From positions 48,857-112,856 of the forward strand of contig JAIEOS010000007.1 of assembly GCA_019750295.1 (NCBI GenBank): a DNA stretch of 64,000 nucleotides, read 5' to 3'. The notes beneath the pieces are model-generated. The model was given only the letters and a program-made list of their open reading frames with translations, searched no databases and had not been told where the DNA came from. The position numbers and the translations under genes are program-made. Origin of the DNA: Bdellovibrionales bacterium (GTDB lineage Bacteria; Bdellovibrionota; Bdellovibrionia; Bdellovibrionales; JAGQZY01). The number at the start of each line of letters is the position of its first letter. Position 1 is the stretch's first letter. Shown here one piece after another: positions 35,894 to 47,874 of this stretch.

Positions 35894-38800
35894 ATGTCTT
35901 TCCTGCTCAGCTACGACAATGCTCTCGCGCACAAGATAAAAACTCTGACGAGCGAAAAGCTTCTGGTGACTGCTGCCGACCCGTTAATGACATCGGCTTT
36001 CATCTTGGCGACATCATTAGCCTCCAACAATGGGCGTCCACGGTTAGTCATTACGAAAGATGCGGCCTCCGCCGAGCGCTTTCGCTCACTTTACTTAGAA
36101 TTTGTCCAATTGCGCTCCGGTCCGACATCGACCGCGAAAGATCGAGCCCGACATGTGCATATGCTGCCGGCTCACGACATTTCACCGTACTCGGGTTTGT
36201 ATTCCAATCGTCAGCTAGCGTTAGCGCGCTTGGGATGGCTCTACCATGCCTGCTTTCCCACCCCCGAGGATATTTTTATCGCACCTCTTAAGGCTTTGGC
36301 GCAAAAGTCGTTGCCCCAAGATATCTTTGTGGATCACATCCACCAGTTTGCCAAACAACAGGATCTTCCCACAGAGTTACCCACATTTTTAAATCAATTG
36401 GGATACTCGGCCACACCTCTTGTTGAAGACGCCGGCACTTACACAATACGTGGTGGAATTGTCGATATCTATTCGCCGGCCGAACCAGCTCCGCTCCGCA
36501 TAGAACTCTTCGGCGATCAGATCGAGTCTTTGCGCTACTTTGATCCGACCACCCAACGCTCTCTCGGAGAGGCGCAAAACATTTCTATAGTTCCGGCCCA
36601 CGAAGTTCTATTTGATGACGAAGCCATTTTGCGAGCTTGTCAAAATCTTGATCGAAGACGAGAGGGTGAAGCGGACATCACTGCCCTGCAATCTCAGATC
36701 CGCAATCAAATTGCATTTGATGGGTTAGAATTTCTTTTGCCGTACTTCTATCCCAAACTTTCTCAACCCCTCGATTACTTTAGTACGGCCCCCATCTGTT
36801 GGTGGCCCGAGGGCGTAGAATCAGAAAGCGTGTTTTCGGCAGATGTGAGTCTGCTCCAAGAAGAGTATGGAAATCATAAAACCCATTTGCCAGAGCCTTT
36901 TGAGCTTTATCAAAACTTACAAGAGCTGACTCATCAGATTGGAAAGGGCCGCGTCGAGGTCGAAAGTTTGGAAATTATCGACTCTTCGTCGCCCGATATT
37001 TTTTCCGTGTCGAGCCGAATTCTCATGCCTCTGAAGGCCACAACGTTTTCGGAGCGAACCGCAGCTTTAATTAAAAAATCCAAAGAGTGGCGGGGACTTC
37101 GTCAACGCGTTTTAATTTACGGCGCCACGGAAACCCAGTACCAACGTTTGCAGCCCGCATTCCTCCTTGAAGGTCTAAAACTGCGCTTTATTGATGATGC
37201 GACCGTGCCTTTTATCGACGAACAAGAGAATGACAAATCTATTGTTCATTTTATTCGAGGTCATATCGATTCGAGCATTACGTATGCCAGCGAAAATCTG
37301 GTGATCATCGGCCTCGAGCATTATCTTAAGAAAGCAGAAAAGAAAACCACCCAGATCGAATCGGAACTGAGCAAGGCGCAGGCTTTAAGTTTTTCTGAAC
37401 TTCGCGACGGTGATCCTGTCGTCCACACTCAGCATGGCGTTGCGATTTACATGGGTCTCAAGGTGATGAATCTCACCGGCGTGGATGCCGAATTTCTGGA
37501 ACTTAAATTTAAAGATAACGACAAACTTTTTCTACCCATCTATCGACTGAACCAAGTGCATAAATACACCGGAGCCGGCGCCCACGTCATGTTGGATAAG
37601 CTCGGAGGCAAAGGATGGGAAAAAGCAAAAGCTAAAGTTCAAACACGCTTGCGCGAGATCGCGACGGAGTTGGTGGCCCTTTACGCGCGAAGACAGATGG
37701 TTCAACGTCCCGCTTACAATGTGAATGCGCCCGAAGTCCAAAACTTTGAAGATGCTTTTCCTTATGAAGGAACTCCGGATCAATTGCGCGCGATCAACGA
37801 TATTAAAAAAGATCTTTCGCGAACTAAACCTATGGATCGCTTGGTGTGCGGAGATGTGGGTTTTGGAAAAACCGAAGTCGCTATGCGCGCGGCTTTTATG
37901 GCAACGACCCAGGGGAAACAGGTCGCAGTTTTAGCTCCGACCACCATCTTGACGTTTCAGCATTACGAAAGTTTTAAAAAACGTTTTAAAGATTGGCCCA
38001 TCAAAATCGCCGTGCTCAATCGTTTCGTAAGTACAAAGGAAGCCAATACCACTCTTGCCGAATTAAGAGAGGGTAAAGTCGATATCCTTATCGGCACTCA
38101 TCGCCTCTTTAGCCAAGACGTTGTCTTTAAAGATCTCGGGTTACTTATTCTCGATGAAGAACAAAAGTTTGGCGTAAAACATAAGGAAAAAGTTAGGATC
38201 CTTAAAAACCAAGTGGACACCTTGGCGATGTCGGCAACGCCAATTCCGCGAACTCTCAACATGAGTTTATTAGGGATTCGCGATTTAAGTTTAATTAACA
38301 CTCCTCCGAATGATCGTTTACCGACGCGCACTTTCGTCTCTAAATTTGATGCGGCCGTGATTAAAAAAGCGGTCATGGCCGAAGTCAAACGCGGGGGCCA
38401 GGTTTTCTTTTTACACAACCGAGTTCAAAGCATTTATAATCTGGCAGGCGAATTGCGAGAACTTCTCCCTGGTGTCAGAATTGGCGTGGGCCACGGACAA
38501 ATGGACGAGCATGAGCTCGAAAAAACCATCGTCTCGTTTTTTCATAAAGAGATCGATATGCTCGTTTGCACCACGATCATCGAATCCGGAATGGACATCC
38601 CGAATGCCAATACCATGTTTATCGATCAAGCCCACGCTCTTGGGCTCAGCCAGCTTTATCAACTGCGCGGGCGTGTAGGACGAAGCAAACAAAGAGCTTT
38701 TTGTTATTTGCTCATCCCCAGAAGTGGCGGCATCGAAGACATCGCCAAAGAGCGTCTTCGTATCCTTCAGCAAAACACGGCATTAGGAAGTGGAATCCAA

Positions 38801-39394
38801 ATCGCTCAGTATGATCTTGAACTTCGCGGCGCGGGTTCGTTATTGGGGGAAGAACAATCGGGCGCCGTCGATGCCATAGGCTACGAAATGTACATGGCCC
38901 TTTTAGAACAAGCGGTTCACGAAGCCCGAGGTGAAAAAATAGATCCAAGTGTGGAACCCGAGATCAATTTAAAAATCAAAGCTCTCATTCCTCACGCCTA
39001 CATGCCTGATATTCGCCTGCGACTTTCCTATTACAAAGCTCTCTCGGGCATTAAGGCGATTTCCGAACTCGACGGCATTGAGGAAGAATTACGAGATCAG
39101 TTTGGACAACCTCCCGAAGAAGTCTACAATTTATTGGGCCTTATGACGATTCGACATGCCTGTAAAGAACTGGGAATTCGCGACGTGTCTTCAGGAGCCT
39201 CCGCTATCAGTCTCGCGTTTACGGAGAGCACACCGCTGCCTGCAAATAAAGTCGTCGAGCTGAGTCTTATGCCAAATAAAAAATATGCGCTCACGCCCGA
39301 CAATCGTCTAAAAATCCGAATGAACGAGATCTCGTGGCAGAACATCTACGAAGAGTTAAATTATCTCCGCAAATTAGCTCCTTTCCCTCAATAG
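35894..39394 (+). CDS. mfd: Transcription-repair coupling factor Mfd
   Basis: A DNA translocase that removes stalled RNA polymerase and recruits UvrA. In order: the UvrB-like N-terminal module, the RNA-polymerase-interacting domain (GDPVVHTQHGVAIYMG), the translocase with Walker A CGDVGFGKTEVAMRAA and the DEEQ box, a RecG-type motif region (QLRGRVGRS) and the C-terminal D7 domain. About 1166 aa from the ATG at 35894; a TTG 30 bp upstream is also in frame. It diverges from the nuo operon. Confidence 0.96.
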   Translation: MSFLLSYDNALAHKIKTLTSEKLLVTAADPLMTSAFILATSLASNNGRPRLVITKDAASAERFRSLYLEFVQLRSGPTSTAKDRARHVHMLPAHDISPYSGLYSNRQLALARLGWLYHACFPTPEDIFIAPLKALAQKSLPQDIFVDHIHQFAKQQDLPTELPTFLNQLGYSATPLVEDAGTYTIRGGIVDIYSPAEPAPLRIELFGDQIESLRYFDPTTQRSLGEAQNISIVPAHEVLFDDEAILRACQNLDRRREGEADITALQSQIRNQIAFDGLEFLLPYFYPKLSQPLDYFSTAPICWWPEGVESESVFSADVSLLQEEYGNHKTHLPEPFELYQNLQELTHQIGKGRVEVESLEIIDSSSPDIFSVSSRILMPLKATTFSERTAALIKKSKEWRGLRQRVLIYGATETQYQRLQPAFLLEGLKLRFIDDATVPFIDEQENDKSIVHFIRGHIDSSITYASENLVIIGLEHYLKKAEKKTTQIESELSKAQALSFSELRDGDPVVHTQHGVAIYMGLKVMNLTGVDAEFLELKFKDNDKLFLPIYRLNQVHKYTGAGAHVMLDKLGGKGWEKAKAKVQTRLREIATELVALYARRQMVQRPAYNVNAPEVQNFEDAFPYEGTPDQLRAINDIKKDLSRTKPMDRLVCGDVGFGKTEVAMRAAFMATTQGKQVAVLAPTTILTFQHYESFKKRFKDWPIKIAVLNRFVSTKEANTTLAELREGKVDILIGTHRLFSQDVVFKDLGLLILDEEQKFGVKHKEKVRILKNQVDTLAMSATPIPRTLNMSLLGIRDLSLINTPPNDRLPTRTFVSKFDAAVIKKAVMAEVKRGGQVFFLHNRVQSIYNLAGELRELLPGVRIGVGHGQMDEHELEKTIVSFFHKEIDMLVCTTIIESGMDIPNANTMFIDQAHALGLSQLYQLRGRVGRSKQRAFCYLLIPRSGGIEDIAKERLRILQQNTALGSGIQIAQYDLELRGAGSLLGEEQSGAVDAIGYEMYMALLEQAVHEARGEKIDPSVEPEINLKIKALIPHAYMPDIRLRLSYYKALSGIKAISELDGIEEELRDQFGQPPEEVYNLLGLMTIRHACKELGIRDVSSGASAISLAFTESTPLPANKVVELSLMPNKKYALTPDNRLKIRMNEISWQNIYEELNYLRKLAPFPQ

Positions 39395-39506
39395 CGACTG
39401 CGCTCTCACTTACAGAGCAAAATATGCCTTAGGACTTAGGGCGTATTTCCAATCATTTCCGAGGAGAGTTGTAACCGGCATCGAAGGGGTTTGCTAAAAT
39501 TAGGAA

Positions 39507-41117
39507 ATGCTGAGATTTAATTTTCTTTGGGTCGCTGTGTTTACCTTTTGTTGTATCCGGCCCGCTCACGGAGAAGTTCCGCTGGATCAAATGAGTGTCC
39601 AACAAAAAGTGGGACAACTTTTTGTGTTTGGTTTTAAGGGAGATAAGCTCACTCCAGAATTAAAAAAATCGATCACGTCGCTTAAGCCCGGTGGCTTTAT
39701 TGTTTTTGGTCGCAATATTAAATCGCTTTCCCAGATCGCGAAACTCAATGCCGATCTCCAGTTGACCAGTCTCTCCCAAAATAATCCCGCTTTGTTTTTG
39801 GCCGTGGATCAAGAAGGGGGGGCGGTCACTCGAATAAAAACTTCACCTCCACTTCCCAGTGCTTACACCATTGGCGGCACCAATGAGCCGACTCTGGCTT
39901 ATCAGGCCGGAAAAGTGACCGGCGAAATGCTCGGAGTTCTTGGTTTTAATATGAACCTCGCTCCGGTGTTAGACATGACCGACGATAAATTAGATTCTTT
40001 TATCTCGGCTCGGAGTTTTTCAGCATCTCCCTCTCAAATTAGCTCTATGGGTTTAGCTTTTGCGCAGGGACTGGCGGAGTCTAAAATTCTCCCCGTTGCG
40101 AAACATTTCCCCGGCCATGGGCCCATAGCTTTAGATACTCATCAGGTGACTCCCTCTCGCTCAATGAGCTTAGGGAGTTTAATGAACAGCGAATTAATTC
40201 CATTTACAGATTTTGCGGCCTCCTCGATGCCCTCGGGAGTCATGGTGGCGCATATTGTATTCCCGGATATCGATCCCTCAAATAGCCCCGCTACTTATTC
40301 GAAAAAATTGGTCAACGACATCTTACTCGATCAATTAAAGTTTAAGGGCCTTGTAATGACAGATGACATCGAAATGCAAGGGGCCGCCGCGCTTCAACGG
40401 ATCGAAGATCGCGCGGTTGCGGCGTTCCTCACCGGCAATGATTTAATTATGGTGGGTTGGACGCCTTCAATGCAAAAACGTGCCGTTCAAGGGGTTCTCG
40501 CGGCCGTAAAGTCAGGGAAGATTTCTCGCGCCCGACTTGATCACAGTGTTAAAAAAATTCTCGCGGTCAAAGAAAAGCTGGTTCCTCCACCGGTTCGCAA
40601 AGTAGCCCAGGCCAAATTAGAGACGAACACCACTTTGCTCTCTAAAACCATTGCGAACCGGTTTAAAAAAATACAGTACAGTTCTGTTTTTAATTCGATT
40701 ATCGCCCGATACTTTAAAAGTCTTTCTGACGCTAAGTCCGTCGCGGAAACGGTCGATCACATCGTTGTGATAAGCCCGGTATCATCCTTCCACTCGAGCT
40801 TTAATAAGGTCGAAAAAACTCAAAAAGTAGTGAACAAGTCTGAACTCACGGCGACAACGCCGCTCTCCTCCCAAACGTTGCTGGTCTATCACGTGACTTC
40901 CCCTCAAACTTTCGAAGGCTTGAGAAAAATTCCAGGAGAGATGCAGAAAAAAACGATCGTCGTTTCATCCCACCCTAAATTGCGTGTTCAAGACACTTCA
41001 AGCTTTTTAGGCGTCGTGGAAACGTACTCTCATAGTCCCATGCTGGGAAAATTTACCGCTGAAGCTATTAATAAAATCTTGATTGCGAACCGCAATGCAG
41101 AGTTTAGACGCGAGTGA
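39507..41117 (+). CDS. Glycoside hydrolase family 3 (NagZ-like beta-N-acetylhexosaminidase), exported, with C-terminal extension
   Basis: A GH3 enzyme with the NagZ active-site set: LAVDQEGGAVTRI, KHFPGHG (the catalytic His/Asp loop region) and the nucleophile aspartate in LVMTDDIEMQGAA. The first 22 residues are a signal peptide, so it acts in the periplasm, unlike cytoplasmic NagZ of Escherichia coli. Residues about 355-536 are an extra C-terminal region of unrecognised type. Likely removes N-acetylglucosamine from peptidoglycan fragments. It converges with the small gene at 41104 and overlaps it by 14 bp. Confidence 0.85.
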   Translation: MLRFNFLWVAVFTFCCIRPAHGEVPLDQMSVQQKVGQLFVFGFKGDKLTPELKKSITSLKPGGFIVFGRNIKSLSQIAKLNADLQLTSLSQNNPALFLAVDQEGGAVTRIKTSPPLPSAYTIGGTNEPTLAYQAGKVTGEMLGVLGFNMNLAPVLDMTDDKLDSFISARSFSASPSQISSMGLAFAQGLAESKILPVAKHFPGHGPIALDTHQVTPSRSMSLGSLMNSELIPFTDFAASSMPSGVMVAHIVFPDIDPSNSPATYSKKLVNDILLDQLKFKGLVMTDDIEMQGAAALQRIEDRAVAAFLTGNDLIMVGWTPSMQKRAVQGVLAAVKSGKISRARLDHSVKKILAVKEKLVPPPVRKVAQAKLETNTTLLSKTIANRFKKIQYSSVFNSIIARYFKSLSDAKSVAETVDHIVVISPVSSFHSSFNKVEKTQKVVNKSELTATTPLSSQTLLVYHVTSPQTFEGLRKIPGEMQKKTIVVSSHPKLRVQDTSSFLGVVETYSHSPMLGKFTAEAINKILIANRNAEFRRE

Positions 41118-41604
41118 TTTTAATGTCTCCGAGAACCGGAACTTTAACTTTAAAGTAGCTGATTCCCTGACCATCAACGCCGACATACAATGTTTGATTT
41201 TTACTGGGACGCTCAAGAATATATTCTGAGTCTTTTTGAGTAATTTTAAGAGTGAGGCTTTTTTCGCCCCCCCAAAATATCCGCGCGGTGTCCCCTTGCC
41301 AACGTCCTTCATCGATCGCCAAAAATAAACTGATCGGGTCAATCGTATCCGCGGTGACTGGCGTATTGTTCTCCTGAGGTTGGGCCGACTCCGGCGAGGT
41401 GTGCATTGGAGCGTGGACTAACCATTGATCTTTTTCGCGTGAATATTCCGTGGCGAAAAAGGCAGACTGCTTCAGTATCGGTAACTTGATTTGAGCCTCG
41501 CAACGGCCGCTCACGATTCCATCTTTTTCTTTAAAATCGAATTCGAACGACGATGTCTGAAACATCATCGTATATTTAAATTTAATTTTTTTTGAAACAG
41601 ACAT
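41104..41604 (-). CDS. Protein of unknown function, last gene of the atp operon
   Basis: 166 aa, beta-rich and soluble, with no signal peptide, membrane segment or recognised domain. It starts 2 bp after atpC, so it is almost certainly on the ATP synthase mRNA. Its tail overlaps the convergent GH3 gene by 14 bp. No link to ATP synthase function can be drawn beyond position. Confidence 0.6.
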   Translation of the reverse strand: MSVSKKIKFKYTMMFQTSSFEFDFKEKDGIVSGRCEAQIKLPILKQSAFFATEYSREKDQWLVHAPMHTSPESAQPQENNTPVTADTIDPISLFLAIDEGRWQGDTARIFWGGEKSLTLKITQKDSEYILERPSKNQTLYVGVDGQGISYFKVKVPVLGDIKITRV

Positions 41605-41606
41605 TC

Positions 41607-42008
41607 TTAGTGTGATTTAGTCGCGTTGATACGAGCTTCGGCCTGTTCAAACTTAAGACGTTCTACTTCGAAGCCATCATAAGTCACTTTTCCTAAAGCC
41701 TCAAGGGCGTCAGCACGGTCTTTTTGTGCGGCGACAAGATTGATATCTTGGGAGAGCTCAGCGGTTTCGGCCATGACCGTAACGCCAGTGGGGGAAACCT
41801 GACAGTATCCCCAGCTAATGGCCACGCTTTCGAGTTTGTCTGAATCTTTAAGATGATACTTAAGAACTCCAGCCGTCAACGTTGTCACTAGTGGTGCGTG
41901 CCCAGGGAGAATTTGCAACTCGCCACGATAGGCGGGAACAAAAACGTCTTTAACTTCCGCGCCTTCAAGCAATTTTTTCTGAGGTGTTACCAGTTTTAAC
42001 GTAAACAT
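41607..42008 (-). CDS. atpC: ATP synthase F1 subunit epsilon
   Basis: The central-stalk subunit. It shows the N-terminal beta sandwich (FVPAYRGELQILPGHAPLVTT) and the C-terminal helical hairpin (about residues 88-133) that can inhibit ATP hydrolysis. 133 aa, normal. Follows atpD by 12 bp. Confidence 0.95.
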   Translation of the reverse strand: MFTLKLVTPQKKLLEGAEVKDVFVPAYRGELQILPGHAPLVTTLTAGVLKYHLKDSDKLESVAISWGYCQVSPTGVTVMAETAELSQDINLVAAQKDRADALEALGKVTYDGFEVERLKFEQAEARINATKSH

Positions 42009-42020
42009 CTTTAATTCCTA

Positions 42021-44331
<2,311 letters not shown>

Positions 44332-44332
<1 letters not shown>

Positions 44333-45852
44333 TACTTACCTGGGTCAAAAATAGACTTAAACTCTTTTAATGCATCTTCTAACTTCTTCATCGCATCGTC
44401 GGAGACTTTATTCTCGCGCTTGATTTCGTCCACCAATGTGGAGTGCTTTTGCTTCATGAAGGTGATCATTTCGGCTTCGTAACGACGAACATCTTTAACC
44501 GCGTAACCGTCGAGGTATCCGTTAGAAGCGGCGTAAATCGAAATCACTTGCTCGTAAACTTCAAGCGGAGCGTATTGGCTCTGTTTTAAAAGTTCAACAA
44601 GACGCTCACCACGAGCCAGCTGAGCTTTAGACGTCGGATCAAGATCAGAGGCGAATGCAGCAAAAGCCTCAAGTTCGCGATACTGAGCGAGAGCGAGCTT
44701 CAATTTACCCGCAACTTGCTTCATGGCTTTCGTTTGAGCGGCACCGCCCACACGAGACACTGATTTACCCACAGAAATCGCTGGGCGAATCCCTTTGAAG
44801 AACAAATCACCTTCGAGGAAGATCTGACCATCCGTGATCGAAATCACGTTTGTTGGAATGTAGGCAGAAATATCTCCACCTTGTGTTTCGATGATCGGGA
44901 GAGCTGTAAGAGATCCGCCACCATCTTCTTTAGACATTTTCGCTGCACGCTCAAGTAAACGAGAGTGAACGTAGAAAACATCCCCTGGGAAAGCTTCGCG
45001 ACCTGGAGGGCGACGAAGAAGAAGTGACAACTGACGATAAGCCTGAGCTTGTTTCGTTAAATCATCATAAACGATAAGAGCATGTTGACCGTTGTCGCGG
45101 TAGTACTCGGCCATTGTTGTTCCCGCGTAAGGCGCGAGATACTGAAGCGGAGCGGGAGCACTCGCGCCCGCCGCGATGACAGTCGTGTACTCAAGAGCGC
45201 CCGTCGCGCGAAGTTTTTCAACAACAAGAGCAATCGTGGATTGCTTCTGACCAATGGCCACGTAGAAACATTTAACGTTTTTGCCTTTTTGGTTAATGAT
45301 TGTATCAAGAGCGATCGCCGTTTTTCCGGTTTGACGATCTCCGATGATCAATTCACGCTGACCGCGACCAATGGGAATCATAGAGTCGATGGCTTTGACA
45401 CCTGTCTGCATGGGCTCGTGAACGGGTTGTCTTTTGACAATCCCTGGAGCTTTCACATCCACAGTGCGGTTTTCAGTGGCTTTGATTGGACCTTTGCCAT
45501 CAATAGGGTTTCCGAGAACGTCCACAACGCGGCCTAAAAGAGCATCACCGACAGGAACCTGAACGATTTTTTTCGTTCTTTTAACGATGTCGCCTTCTTT
45601 AATAGTTCTGTCTTCACCGAAAATAACGATACCGACAGAGTCTTTTTCTAAGTTAAGGACCATGCCCGTGATATCCCCGGGGAATTCCACAAGCTCACCC
45701 GCCATGACGGTTTCAAGTCCATAAACGCGGGCAACACCATCACCCACGGAGAGAACTGTTCCAGCCTCTCTCACTTCGAGTTGGTTGGAGTAGTTTTTAA
45801 TTTGATCTTTGAGAATTCGACTAATTTCGTCGGCGCGAATTTTAGTTTCCAT
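44332..45852 (-). CDS. atpA: ATP synthase F1 subunit alpha
   Basis: The non-catalytic nucleotide-binding subunit. P-loop [13 protein letters not shown], the arginine-finger region [15 protein letters not shown] and a typical N-terminus binding the delta subunit. 506 aa. It abuts atpH with no gap. Confidence 0.98.
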
Positions 45853-46392
45853 TTAGTTAGTTCTCCTCTTGAGTGATTCTGTCATTCTTGTAAGTCCAGA
45901 TTTAATACTATCGGAAATCACATAACTTCCGACTTTGGCTTCGATTCCTCCGACAAGCTCTGTATTTATTTTGTAATCCAGAGAGACCGGGAAGCCCAAT
46001 TTCTTTTCGATACTTTGTTGAATAGAAGTTTTCTCGGAAGAAGATAATTCTGTGGCAGAAGAGACTTCTCCGCGACGGACACCTTTCCCATTCATCGCAC
46101 AGGTTTCTTTAAATGCGTTGATGATTTCGGGAACAAGTGCCAGGCGATTATTTTTAGCGAGAATTTTAAGGAAATCGACGATGGATTTATCCAATTTATC
46201 GCCGAGAGCTTTAAGCAAAACAGCTTCTTTATCTTGGGCTGACGTGACCGGAGATGCAAAAAACTGCTGAATTTCCTTCTCTTGAAAAATAGGAGCTAAG
46301 CCATCAAGCTCTTCCACGAGACGATTGGTTTTGCCCTCGTCTTTACTGAGATCATAAAGTGCTGATGAGTAGGTCGCGACTAACTGGTTCAT
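45853..46392 (-). CDS. atpH: ATP synthase F1 subunit delta
   Basis: The peripheral-stalk cap linking F1 to the b subunits. The N-terminal six-helix domain and the C-terminal GGIEAKVGSYVISDSIKSG motif fit the OSCP/delta family. 179 aa. Overlaps atpF by 4 bp. Confidence 0.95.
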   Translation of the reverse strand: MNQLVATYSSALYDLSKDEGKTNRLVEELDGLAPIFQEKEIQQFFASPVTSAQDKEAVLLKALGDKLDKSIVDFLKILAKNNRLALVPEIINAFKETCAMNGKGVRRGEVSSATELSSSEKTSIQQSIEKKLGFPVSLDYKINTELVGGIEAKVGSYVISDSIKSGLTRMTESLKRRTN

Positions 46393-46976
46393 ACGTTAGC
46401 CCCCTCAAGTCGGGCATTAAATTGACGATTCACTTTCGCTTTTTCCTCGCCACCAAGGCCACCTAAGTTTTCCTCGGCGGAGACCATAGACATCTCTAAA
46501 ACCTCTTGGCGAAGATGTTCCATTTGTTTTTGCTCTTCGGCGCGAAGAAGTGTCTCGGAGTCTTTTGCAATATTGTTCGCTTCGATCAGAGCGCGCTCTT
46601 TCTCGGTGGACACCCATTGTTGGGCCTCGAGCTCCGCACGCATAATGCTTTGCTCTCTCATGCTTTTGAGTTCAGAAAATCGTCGCTCGAGATCGGCTTT
46701 TTGAAATTCCAATTCTTTTTTTCTTTGCTCTGCTTCTCGGGCCTGGCGAAAAAAATCTTCGCTCCGTTGGCGAAAAAGAGAAACCACCTTATTTTTTGCG
46801 CCGAAGAAAATGATGGCGGCGAAAATAAAGAAGTTAATCGCCTGATACATAACGACCTTGGGAATCCCCGTGTGTCCATCGCCGTGGCCACCACCGCCAT
46901 GAGTTTCTGCCCATGCGATGATGCTCACACCGACGATCGAGCACACGATTGCAAATAGAGATGTGCGTTGTCTCAT
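46389..46976 (-). CDS. atpF: ATP synthase F0 subunit b, with signal-like N-terminus and Gly/His-rich linker
   Basis: A peripheral-stalk subunit. Before the usual membrane helix (QAINFFIFAAIIFFGAKN) there is a second hydrophobic segment (residues 5-23) ending in a signal-peptidase-like site, then ETHGGGGHGDGHTG. This is longer than the single-helix start of most b subunits. The rest is the long charged coiled coil. 195 aa. Overlaps both atpH and the b' gene by 4 bp. Confidence 0.92.
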   Translation of the reverse strand: MRQRTSLFAIVCSIVGVSIIAWAETHGGGGHGDGHTGIPKVVMYQAINFFIFAAIIFFGAKNKVVSLFRQRSEDFFRQAREAEQRKKELEFQKADLERRFSELKSMREQSIMRAELEAQQWVSTEKERALIEANNIAKDSETLLRAEEQKQMEHLRQEVLEMSMVSAEENLGGLGGEEKAKVNRQFNARLEGANV

Positions 46977-47419
46977 CGTTCTAATAACCTTTGTTTGATC
47001 ATCTGGCCAATTTCTGGAACTGAATTTTTTAACTGAGCGCGAGCCGCAGAGACTGCGGCATCAATCGACTTCTTACCCTCAGCTATTTTCTGTTGATGCT
47101 GAGCCTGAGCTTCGGAAATCGTTTTATTCACAAGTTCTTGTGATTCTTTTTTACTGTGATCATAAATGGCTTTGATCTGCTCGTTGATCTCTTTGGCTTC
47201 GCGAGAATATTCGGCTTCGCGGGAATTGATCGCAATTTGAATTTCGTTATCCACGTCTTTGCTATCAACCGTGCGCCGGCGACGCTCTTGATAGGCCGCA
47301 AGATACTTATTGAACACGAAATAATTGAGGAAAATGAACGTAGCAATAAATATAAAAAATTGCGGTACGACAGTTTCGTTAAGACCAAGTGATTTAAGAA
47401 TATCTACAACAACTTGCAT
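46973..47419 (-). CDS. ATP synthase F0 subunit b'
   Basis: A second, shorter b-type stalk subunit: one N-terminal membrane helix (PQFFIFIATFIFLNYFVF) and a coiled coil of about 110 residues. Pairs of b and b' are typical of photosynthetic bacteria, alphaproteobacteria and several delta-type lineages, where the stalk is a heterodimer. First gene of the F1 operon. The a (atpB) and c (atpE) genes are not in this window. Confidence 0.92.
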   Translation of the reverse strand: MQVVVDILKSLGLNETVVPQFFIFIATFIFLNYFVFNKYLAAYQERRRRTVDSKDVDNEIQIAINSREAEYSREAKEINEQIKAIYDHSKKESQELVNKTISEAQAQHQQKIAEGKKSIDAAVSAARAQLKNSVPEIGQMIKQRLLER

Positions 47420-47536
47420 GGTTAGGCTCGAATCGGGGAGTTTATCCCGTATGTATGTATCTATTGATTTATACGGATTGGTGTATTCCCCGGGCCCAAA
47501 ACGGTCAAGCTTTGGTTGTTCTGCTGTGTCAGGTCG

Positions 47537-47872
47537 TTAATGGCCGCGAGGTGGTGAGGATTCTCCCTCGAAGTGAACACCCTCTTCTATTTTGAGGTTG
47601 GGAGACGAAACCGTTCCCTTAAATTTGGCAGGAGCCAGCATGACAATTCGCTTTTCGGCCACAACATGCCCTGATAACTGGCCCTTGAGCACGACTTCGC
47701 CCACATTGATGTTGGCCTCGACCCGCGCCCCTTCGTCTATAATAAGGGTTCCGCCGGAAATGACTTCCCCTTTAAAATAACCGCCAATTTTGAAAGTCCC
47801 AGAAAATGTAATTTTTCCCTCAAAACTGGTTTCGGGCTGGAGGATCCCGGTGACGGACTCGTCGGTGATCAT
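47537..47872 (-). CDS. Bactofilin
   Basis: A polymer-forming cytoskeletal protein with a right-handed beta-helix core of DUF583 type: repeats such as GTFKIGGYFKGEVISGG and LIIDEGARVEANINVGEVVL. 111 aa with short flexible ends. The ATG at 47872 follows an AAGGG site at the end of parB; an upstream TTG is in frame but lies inside parB. The position directly after parAB suggests a role in placing the chromosome-segregation machinery, as shown for bactofilins in Myxococcus; that link is inference here. Confidence 0.9.
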   Translation of the reverse strand: MITDESVTGILQPETSFEGKITFSGTFKIGGYFKGEVISGGTLIIDEGARVEANINVGEVVLKGQLSGHVVAEKRIVMLAPAKFKGTVSSPNLKIEEGVHFEGESSPPRGH

Positions 47873-47874
47873 TT

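Noticed and set aside
47420..47536. Promoter of the atp operon
   Set aside because: A TTGACC and several TA-rich hexamers occur, but no pair has acceptable spacing and match.
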